Of a DNA stretch of 13,659 nt, positions 9,101-13,659 are shown one piece after another. The stretch is from Spirochaetia bacterium (GTDB lineage: Bacteria; Spirochaetota; Spirochaetia; PWKH01): positions 1-13,659 of the forward strand of contig JAIPFU010000029.1 of the NCBI GenBank assembly GCA_021736505.1, given 5' to 3'. The first letter of the stretch is position 1, and every line of letters starts with the position of its first letter. The position numbers were made by a program, and so were the translations under genes. The notes beneath the pieces were generated by a model. That model was not told the origin of the DNA. It saw only the letters and a program-made list of their open reading frames with translations, and searched no databases.

Positions 9101-10167
9101 AAAGCTTTATATGAAACATTAAACTTTTCACTTTTTTCATCGTTCAGAAAGAGATTAATACTTGTTTCAATTTTAAGATCATCTACTTTTTCTATAGAAT
9201 TCAAAACTGGGAAAATTGACCGCAGTCCCTTTAAGTCAAAATTTTGCATTGAAAATAGATTATCAGACGAAAAATTAAGTGAAAAAATCTCAGTAGTAAA
9301 ATTGAGATTTAATAGCAAACTAAAATTTTCATCAAGTATTGAAGATAAAATCCTATTCCCCTCCATTTTCACGTTAATAGGCAGTTGAACTATTGAAAAA
9401 ACATTATCAAGAACTAAAGATGAAGATTCAGTCTCAATCGAATATGTATTATTTATATACTCAAAAGTTAGTAACTTATCTGTTTTTACAAACAATCCAT
9501 CGACTTCATTTTTTCTTAGAGTATTTACAATATCTGCATCACGTTCAAGATTGTTAATATTTTGAAATATAGTGTAATCAAGAACATTAAGATGAGTATC
9601 CGTCTTTGCTGCTGTAAAGAGGAAATGTTCATTTTCCATATTATACGATAGATTAATGTCTTGAAAATTACTGCTAACTGTGAATTTTTCAAATGTGCTT
9701 GTAAATTTGAAAGTCTCAACAGTCCCATTGAGTATCAAGTCAGAAATAAGTTCAGTCTGGTTATCTACTTTCAAATTCTGTAAAATATTTTCTAAGTACT
9801 CCTGACCAACTGAGGAGATAATCTCTTCTGCCTCAAATTCAACTTGACCTAATGTTCTGGGTTTGAATAGTATATTAGCTATCTTATAATTCAGAGTTAT
9901 GTCATCTATAAAAATCAATTCTTCATTGCTGCTGTCCTGCAGAATGCGAAAATTTTTTATTTTTAAAGAATTTAAAAATGAAGGGGAAATTGAATCGTAT
10001 TCCAATTTAACTTCATAAGAACGTTCGATTTTTTCCAAAAATCGAATTTGATATTCATTTAGCTTGATTTTTATTAAATTTTGAAGCGGAATACTTATTA
10101 TTATACTAGTAAAAACTAGTGTGAGAATTATAATAACAAGATGCAAACTGCTTTTATTCATTTTCAT
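6121..10167 (-). CDS. tamB: TamB-like translocation/assembly module protein (AsmA superfamily, DUF490)
   Basis: This very large protein (1348 residues) has a single N-terminal membrane anchor (about residues 9-27, VIIILTLVFTSIIISI), which fits insertion in the inner membrane with the rest in the periplasm. The body is a long series of short alternating beta strands rich in Asn, Ser, Asp and Phe, as in the groove-shaped AsmA/TamB fold. The C-terminal third resembles the TamB_C/DUF490 domain: SGIIKGFLSISGNIKDP (about 885), GEIYYFKRNFYITSGSIDFF (about 1095-1113), the block ELNEIAQILGTN (about 1170), and a final strand ending in Phe (SIGLSWNYSF). TamB proteins work with an Omp85 partner in outer-membrane protein insertion and, for the wider family, lipid transport. 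Here the only Omp85 partner nearby is BamA, 16 bases downstream. A second in-frame ATG at 10161 is possible; neither start has a clear Shine-Dalgarno sequence. Confidence 0.88.
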   Translation of the reverse strand: MKMNKSSLHLVIIILTLVFTSIIISIPLQNLIKIKLNEYQIRFLEKIERSYEVKLEYDSISPSFLNSLKIKNFRILQDSSNEELIFIDDITLNYKIANILFKPRTLGQVEFEAEEIISSVGQEYLENILQNLKVDNQTELISDLILNGTVETFKFTSTFEKFTVSSNFQDINLSYNMENEHFLFTAAKTDTHLNVLDYTIFQNINNLERDADIVNTLRKNEVDGLFVKTDKLLTFEYINNTYSIETESSSLVLDNVFSIVQLPINVKMEGNRILSSILDENFSLLLNLNFTTEIFSLNFSSDNLFSMQNFDLKGLRSIFPVLNSIEKVDDLKIETSINLFLNDEKSEKFNVSYKALLKLPFYPFQNSKDGVENITASFTGDRHTITFSQLQADFREYSLSYNGDFAFETLNPNGSIQLELPENSLADKVDISVQAFQDERRKVKFSLLSPDFFTYTGSLDFSHLETIDIMSNLDLYGYTYHVPFTIYINDKKIQTQDNADVQFSMVFSESEKSIIETEWDKTKFPLRELGLGLPNYESSGKLDFTFNSLSEWDMEIEELKLIEVPILGQNYDPVESISLKAHITPNYIDIKNIAYEDTISLIEGDGSVNYSFIDKDIYGVYLDLEKDDEKYAFNLTKENNFINSQVIIKNGRFERIPIVEGRGTFSGDINILGSSNNLNYGFDFQIPELFLNETVFKGNLKGKFDNNSLTINTSNMYINRFQFEKINMTYDFSSGKADTSMDFGIEFIENSLQTRLTANTILSRIESPIELLNLSNIFNNSSFTVKTDSIVIGDFTLSENNDFIASIREKKLLIKGINKNSFSGIVDLENKNLIFDLNKINPLAATISGSWKDEGIDLFLEDIEFDVDFLNTFVPEELFFKSGIIKGFLSISGNIKDPDFYGELFSDSIIMNNSFIESEAQAQNMYATVHGKNIDFSRFNTIISDVPVQTELSMSIEKWIPSLFSVEFSIPKEKNIRSSYTFDTMKLTYAGSASGKLGLEFNLDTREIVVNGNILADNMEVTQTSKQASSIPLEDNLERNVVVDLRLTTGKSVSFILPTKELPILKASAQPQQTLDIKFNSSTNTYEVVGSLDIKSGEIYYFKRNFYITSGSIDFFESENKFDPVVNLEAQLKEFDRNANKVDIILKVNNQYLSKLSPIITSRPVMELNEIAQILGTNILSSSNISSGSVSSAVAIATLASDIVQQLGIIDQLDVFNNFENKIRNTLNLDVFSIRTQILENVLVDVFPGESPIYTADNPIGKYLDNTTVLLGKYISDSMFLQTMLQFNVNDSINDGLFMTDALKMDVEFSFDWQNPLYDFTISTTPDLSSITGILSNTSIGLSWNYSF

Positions 10168-10168
10168 G

Positions 10169-10197
10169 TATACATAATTTACTTAGAAAAATAATAT
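10169..10197 (+). promoter_or_regulatory. Candidate tmk promoter in the divergent region
   Basis: TATACA (10169-10174) and TAATAT (10192-10197) are spaced by 17 bases, each matching four of six consensus positions. The expected start near 10204 lies just before the tmk ribosome site. The gap between tamB and tmk is only 49 bases, so promoters for both genes must overlap here or lie inside the opposing coding region. Confidence 0.35.
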
Positions 10198-10204
10198 TTT
10201 TCAA
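10176..10204 (-). promoter_or_regulatory. Candidate tamB promoter in the divergent region
   Basis: The minus strand reads TTGAAA (10199-10204, five of six to consensus), 17 bases, then TAAATT (10176-10181, four of six). The expected start would be near 10169, only about two bases before the first tamB ATG and eight before the second. It overlaps the tmk promoter candidate on the other strand. A TATTAT at 10191-10196 is an alternative -10 box, but without a matching -35. Confidence 0.35.
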
Positions 10205-10206
10205 TG

Positions 10207-10211
10207 AGGAG
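10207..10211 (+). promoter_or_regulatory. Shine-Dalgarno site fixing the GTG start of tmk
   Basis: AGGAG lies five bases (TTTTT) upstream of the GTG at 10217. This strong, well-spaced site supports GTG as the start codon, giving the family-typical beginning MSLKGFIVFEGID. Confidence 0.8.
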
Positions 10212-10216
10212 TTTTT

Positions 10217-10849
10217 GTGAGCTTAAAAGGATTTATCGTCTTTGAAGGTATTGATGCTGCTGGAACAACTACACAGAGTAAGCTGCTTTTCGATTTTTTA
10301 ATAAGTAAAGGAATTCGGACAAAACTCACTTGTGAACCCACGTCTTCACCAATTGGGAAAATAATCCGTTCAAGTCTTAAGAATGATTCTGAGCTGGACA
10401 AGGGTACACTTCCATATTTATTTGCAGCAGATAGATATAACCATGTTTTCAATAAAGAAGATGGCATAGAGTCTTTTCTTCATAAAACTGATTCATTTCT
10501 TATTTCTGACCGGTATCTCTTTTCTTCCTTAGCATATCAGTCAATTGATTTCAATTTTGAATATGTTTTGAAACTTAATTCATACTTTCCTTTACCAGAG
10601 CTGACGTTTTTTATAGACCTTCCTGTGGAAGTATCAATTCAAAGGATTAAAAACCGTACTGCAGAACCTGATTCATTTGAAAATATTGATTTTCAGAAAA
10701 AGGTAAGAGATCAATATGAAACATGTTTTTCGTACTTTTCCGGAAAAACAAAAATTGTGACCTTGGATGGAACTTTGCCCAAAATGGAAATTCATTCTCG
10801 TATTTGTGAACATACAGCATTATTGCTGGATAAAAAAAATAGACATTAA
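10217..10849 (+). CDS. tmk: Thymidylate kinase (dTMP kinase) with an atypical P-loop
   Basis: The enzyme phosphorylates dTMP to dTDP, needed for DNA synthesis. The 210-residue length is normal. Family features are FEGID at 9-13, the EP dTMP-binding pair (E40-P41), the LFAADRYNH block (68-76), and the signature ISDRYLFSSLAYQ (96-108) with the DRY triad at 98-100. FFIDLPVEVSIQRI precedes a lid with arginines (R143, R147) and FENIDFQKKVRDQY. The oddity is the Walker A loop: it reads GIDAAGTT (11-18) where GxxGxGK[ST] is expected, so the usual lysine is Thr17 and the preceding glycine is Ala14. The rest of the fold looks intact, so I treat it as a functional gene, perhaps a lineage variant. It is divergent from tamB and convergent with queA. 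Confidence 0.93.
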   Translation: MSLKGFIVFEGIDAAGTTTQSKLLFDFLISKGIRTKLTCEPTSSPIGKIIRSSLKNDSELDKGTLPYLFAADRYNHVFNKEDGIESFLHKTDSFLISDRYLFSSLAYQSIDFNFEYVLKLNSYFPLPELTFFIDLPVEVSIQRIKNRTAEPDSFENIDFQKKVRDQYETCFSYFSGKTKIVTLDGTLPKMEIHSRICEHTALLLDKKNRH

Positions 10850-10879
10850 TCCAAGGTTACAAAACAATTATATAGGAAA

Positions 10880-11911
10880 TTATAATATCAACATGGCATC
10901 TCCATAAGAAAAAAACCTATAATTTGCTGCTACTGCTTCTTTGTAAGCAGTAAAAATAAGATCTTTTCCGGCAAATGCCGATACCAGAATAAGAAGCGTT
11001 GATTCGGGTGTATGAAAATTAGTCAACATACAGTCAACTATCTTAAAAGAGTATCCGGGTTTAATAAATAAGTTTGTAGAATTGAAGCCTGGAACTACAG
11101 TAGAATGATCATCAGCAGCGGCTTCCAGTGTCCTTACACTTGTAGTTCCTACTGCTAATATTTTTTTTCCGTCAGCTTTTGCTTGATTTATTTTAGCAGC
11201 AGCTTCCTGACTTATGTGATATTTTTCTGTATGCATAGTATGTAGAGAAATATCCTCAGTTCTAATTGGAAGGAAGGTACCTAAGCCAACATGAAGTGTT
11301 ATATCTACTATATCTACTGAATTCTTTTTTAACTCTTCCTCAATTTTTTGAGTAAAATGTAATCCCGCAGTTGGAGCTGCAACAGAACCGATACTTTTGG
11401 CATAGATTGTCTGATATCTGTCTTCATCATTTTTTATATCTTCCCGTCTAATATACGGAGGAAGCGGGATATGACCATACTTTTGAAAATATATTTCATC
11501 AATCGGTTTTGAAAGTTTTATTCTTTTTATTTTAGCTGTTTCTGTTTCTTCTGTATCAACAATTTCACAGGATAATTCCCCCGGCAATTCAAATCGGTCT
11601 CCAATCTTTTGTTTCTTAGATTTGGATGCCATGACAAGCCAAATATCTTCAGTTTTCTGTTCTAAAAACAGAAATTCAATTTGGGCCCCTGTTGATTTTT
11701 CGGCAAATACTCTTGCTTTTCGAACCATAGTATTATTACGGACTATGAGTGTATCAGAATCGATGTATTCAGCTAAATTCTGAGTCATAGAATGCAGTAT
11801 CTTTTTATTGGTTCTATTCAATACAAGCATCCTGCTGATATCTCTCCTGTCCGCTGGATGCTGTGCAATTAGTTCCTCCGGAAGATCAAAATAAAAATCC
11901 CTGGTTTTCAT
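10880..11911 (-). CDS. queA: S-adenosylmethionine:tRNA ribosyltransferase-isomerase QueA
   Basis: QueA transfers and isomerises the ribosyl group of S-adenosylmethionine onto preQ1-modified tRNA, making epoxyqueuosine at the wobble position of GUN-anticodon tRNAs. The 343-residue protein is full length. It has the family start [33 protein letters not shown] (146-158), [13 protein letters not shown] (175-187), [10 protein letters not shown] (207-216), [11 protein letters not shown] (255-265) and the C-terminal run [16 protein letters not shown] (292-307) to SAFAG, ending [13 protein letters not shown] at 11916-11919 is a good ribosome site for the ATG at 11911, and it lies inside the end of ruvB. 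The gene overlaps ruvB by 26 bases, pointing to translational coupling. A queA-ruvB-ruvA neighbourhood is also known in Borrelia (from memory, BB0021-BB0023). No strong terminator is visible in the 30 bases between its stop and that of convergent tmk. Confidence 0.97.
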   Translation of the reverse strand: MKTRDFYFDLPEELIAQHPADRRDISRMLVLNRTNKKILHSMTQNLAEYIDSDTLIVRNNTMVRKARVFAEKSTGAQIEFLFLEQKTEDIWLVMASKSKKQKIGDRFELPGELSCEIVDTEETETAKIKRIKLSKPIDEIYFQKYGHIPLPPYIRREDIKNDEDRYQTIYAKSIGSVAAPTAGLHFTQKIEEELKKNSVDIVDITLHVGLGTFLPIRTEDISLHTMHTEKYHISQEAAAKINQAKADGKKILAVGTTSVRTLEAAADDHSTVVPGFNSTNLFIKPGYSFKIVDCMLTNFHTPESTLLILVSAFAGKDLIFTAYKEAVAANYRFFSYGDAMLIL

Positions 11912-12929
11912 CGTTCCCCTTTCTTATCTCATTATTTACTGATTCTATAAGCTCATACGCTTTTCTGGTCGCAACTCTTCCCCTCGGAGTTCTTTTAAGA
12001 AAACCCTGCTGAATCATATATGGTTCATAAAAATCTTCCAGAGATTCTATAGCCTCACCAACCGATATTGCAAGAGTTTCAGCTCCAACAGGACCGCCTT
12101 CAAAAAGACTTATGATTGATTGAAGAATTTTTCTATCCTGTTCTTCCAATCCAAATCTATCAATACCTAGTTTCTCAAGTCCATAATGCACTATGTCAGT
12201 ATGAATTCTTCCATCACTCTTTATTTGAGCATAATCTCGTAAACGCCGTAATAGTCTATTAGCTACTCTTGGAGTACCCCTGGAACATTTAGATAAAATT
12301 TCGATAGCATCTTCATCAATTTCTGTTTTTAAAATTTTTGAAGAACGCTTCAAAACATAGGTTAATTCTTCAGGGTTATAATATCCAATACGAAAATTTA
12401 TACCGAATCGTGTATACAGGGGTGCAGTTACCTGCCCCGCTTTTGTTGTTGCACCAATAAGAGTAAATCGAGGTAAAGGAATTCTTACTGTTCTGGCTGA
12501 AGGCCCTTGTCCGATTATCCAATCCAATTCGAAATCTTCTATGGCAATATATAGCATCTCTTCAAGCGCTGGTTTCAGTCTGTGAATTTCATCAATAAAA
12601 AACACACTGCCATCCTGCAGAGTTGTCAGAATCCCCGCTAAATCTTTTGGTTTGTCGAGGGCAGGAGCAGATGTGGCCTTAAAATCAGGGTCATCCTCCA
12701 TTTCGTTGGCTATTATTGATGCAAGAGTTGTTTTTCCCAGACCTGGGGGGCCGGATATAAATACATGATCCAGGGTTTCTTTTCTCTGTTTTGCAGCTTG
12801 AATAAAGATATTGAGATTATCTTTTATTTCACTCTGTCCCTGGAAATCTTTTAATAATTTTGGTCGTAAAAAAACCTCATTTTCATCAAATTCAGTTTTT
12901 TCATTGGAAACCATAGAACTTTCCGACAT
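11886..12929 (-). CDS. ruvB: Holliday junction branch migration helicase RuvB
   Basis: RuvB is the hexameric AAA+ motor that, guided by RuvA, drives branch migration of Holliday junctions. The 347 residues cover the full family. Walker A is GPPGLGKT (60-67), Walker B FFIDEIHR (110-117), sensor GATT (159-162) and the arginine finger LYTRFG with R174. The C-terminal winged-helix DNA-binding domain ends in the typical [17 protein letters not shown] block. Two starts are possible: the ATG at 12929 (GGAT eight bases upstream) and an ATG at 12914 (GGAAAG four bases upstream); I keep the longer. The gene starts 23 bases after ruvA ends, and its last codons overlap queA. Confidence 0.97.
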   Translation of the reverse strand: MSESSMVSNEKTEFDENEVFLRPKLLKDFQGQSEIKDNLNIFIQAAKQRKETLDHVFISGPPGLGKTTLASIIANEMEDDPDFKATSAPALDKPKDLAGILTTLQDGSVFFIDEIHRLKPALEEMLYIAIEDFELDWIIGQGPSARTVRIPLPRFTLIGATTKAGQVTAPLYTRFGINFRIGYYNPEELTYVLKRSSKILKTEIDEDAIEILSKCSRGTPRVANRLLRRLRDYAQIKSDGRIHTDIVHYGLEKLGIDRFGLEEQDRKILQSIISLFEGGPVGAETLAISVGEAIESLEDFYEPYMIQQGFLKRTPRGRVATRKAYELIESVNNEIRKGNDENQGFLF

Positions 12930-12952
12930 ATGTTATTATCCAATATTTTTTA

Positions 12953-13543
12953 TTAACTCAGTATAATTATTGCTTTCTTTAAAATAAAAGCATCCCTTTC
13001 AGAAGAATCTATTTCTTCAATAGTAAATGTTTCAATTACCTGCTCTATTGCTTTGCTAACAGATTTCTTTTCATATCCCATATTGATAAGTGCTAATTCA
13101 ATATCCTTATATGAAGCATTCTGTTCTTTATTTTCATCTAAGATAACAAGTTTATCTTTAAGAGCAAGAATAATCTTTTGAGCACTCTTTTTTCCCAGAC
13201 CTGGTATTTTTGTCAATGCTTGAACATCGCCTTTCTCCAATGCTTCAATGAGTTTCTCTGGAGTAATACCAGAGAGTATTTTTATTGCTTGTTTCGGTCC
13301 AATACCGGAAATAGAAATAAGATCATTGAATATATTGCGTTCATTCATTTTAGAAAAACCAATCAAAAACATTTGGTCTTCCTTATGATGCAGATGGCTG
13401 TAAACTGTACATCTTTCACCTATTTCCGGTAAAGTAGACAGGGTTGTCATTGAAGCGAGAAACATAAATTCTATATCCCCGGTACGCAAATTAAAGGAGT
13501 CTACTCCTTTGTAGGTGAGAATTCCGGCCATAGAATTAATCAT
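12953..13543 (-). CDS. ruvA: Holliday junction DNA helicase subunit RuvA
   Basis: RuvA binds the four-way junction as a tetramer and loads RuvB. The 196-residue protein shows the three usual parts. First is an N-terminal OB-fold (about 1-64) containing the SHLHHKEDQMFLIGF strand. Two helix-hairpin-helix motifs follow (LISISGIGPKQAIKIL, 75-90, and LTKIPGLGKKSAQKII, 110-125). After a short linker comes the RuvB-binding domain III (about 144-196, with IELALINMGY). The ATG at 13543 is chosen because MINSMAGIL aligns position by position with the family start MIGxLRGTL. GGGG at 13553-13556 lies nine bases upstream. The start codon overlaps the ruvC stop as ATGA, implying coupled translation. Confidence 0.95.
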   Translation of the reverse strand: MINSMAGILTYKGVDSFNLRTGDIEFMFLASMTTLSTLPEIGERCTVYSHLHHKEDQMFLIGFSKMNERNIFNDLISISGIGPKQAIKILSGITPEKLIEALEKGDVQALTKIPGLGKKSAQKIILALKDKLVILDENKEQNASYKDIELALINMGYEKKSVSKAIEQVIETFTIEEIDSSERDAFILKKAIIILS

Positions 13544-13659
13544 ATTGGGATTCCCCTATTACCTTGATCTGTGTGAATATAACAGATTGCCGCAGCCAAG
13601 GCGTCAGAAGCGTGATTGGAAATTATTTCAGACTGCTGTCCTAAAAGAAAATGAACCAT
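13540..13659 (-). CDS. ruvC: Holliday junction resolvase RuvC, C-terminal part (cut by window edge)
   Basis: A minus-strand frame entering from the right edge carries 39 residues and then TGA at 13542-13540. Its sequence has the RuvC C-terminal catalytic block NHASDALAAAICY. The HxxD pair matches the metal-binding residues of RuvC proteins of the Thermus type (the first acidic residue is His in that group), and ALAxAIC is the usual following helix. The tail TDQGNRGIPI is short and not diagnostic. The stop overlaps the ruvA ATG (ATGA). Position directly before ruvA and ruvB fits the common ruvCAB arrangement. The in-frame ATG at the very edge (13659) is an internal Met, not the start. Confidence 0.9.
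   Translation of the reverse strand: MVHFLLGQQSEIISNHASDALAAAICYIHTDQGNRGIPI

Noticed and set aside
10106..10121. Repeated ACTAGT with an AAAA spacer near the tamB start
   Set aside because: It lies in codons for the hydrophobic anchor and is short and AT-rich; there is no reason to assign a function.
10201..10467. Minus-strand frame of 88 codons opposite the start of tmk
   Set aside because: It is antisense to the conserved tmk motifs and has no family features.
13615..13626. His instead of Asp at a catalytic position of RuvC (NHASDAL)
   Set aside because: The HxxD form is a known normal variant of the RuvC active site, as in Thermus, so it is not a defect.

Overview
The window is a low-G+C (about one third G+C by eye) chromosomal stretch that looks spirochaetal and consists almost entirely of housekeeping genes. 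The main taxonomic clue is gene order: tmk, then tamB, bamA, mutS and comF. As I recall it, this is the order around BB0793-BB0798 in Borrelia burgdorferi, and it partly matches the tamB-bamA-skp-mutS block of Treponema pallidum. A BamA/TamB pair indicates a diderm cell. I cannot name the genus.

Layout. Positions 1-37 hold what looks like the promoter and first seven codons of a minus-strand gene that runs off the left edge. A bidirectional hairpin terminator follows (39-68), closing the minus-strand cluster that covers 122-10167. Read in the direction of transcription, this cluster is tamB (AsmA-family inner-membrane-anchored protein), bamA (outer-membrane beta-barrel assembly), mutS (mismatch recognition) and comF (PRTase-fold protein). 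A short AT-rich divergent promoter region (10168-10216) separates tamB from tmk (thymidylate kinase), the only plus-strand gene. tmk converges on a second minus-strand operon, ruvC (C-terminal part only) - ruvA - ruvB - queA, whose genes overlap or nearly touch.

Function. tamB and bamA serve outer-membrane biogenesis. ruvCAB resolves Holliday junctions, mutS starts mismatch repair, tmk supplies dTDP, queA makes the queuosine precursor in tRNA, and comF is a PRTase-like accessory protein. No stretch over 300 bases lacks a gene, and I see no mobile element, tRNA, rRNA, CRISPR array or phage gene.

I did not find a new multi-gene system. The points worth a second look are small: a thymidylate kinase whose P-loop lacks the usual lysine; the absence of skp between bamA and mutS; a perfect 10-bp-arm palindrome directly downstream of a TATAAT box ahead of mutS; two promoter/start arrangements that suggest leaderless or near-leaderless mRNAs; and an acidic loop and an altered VRGF-type motif in BamA.
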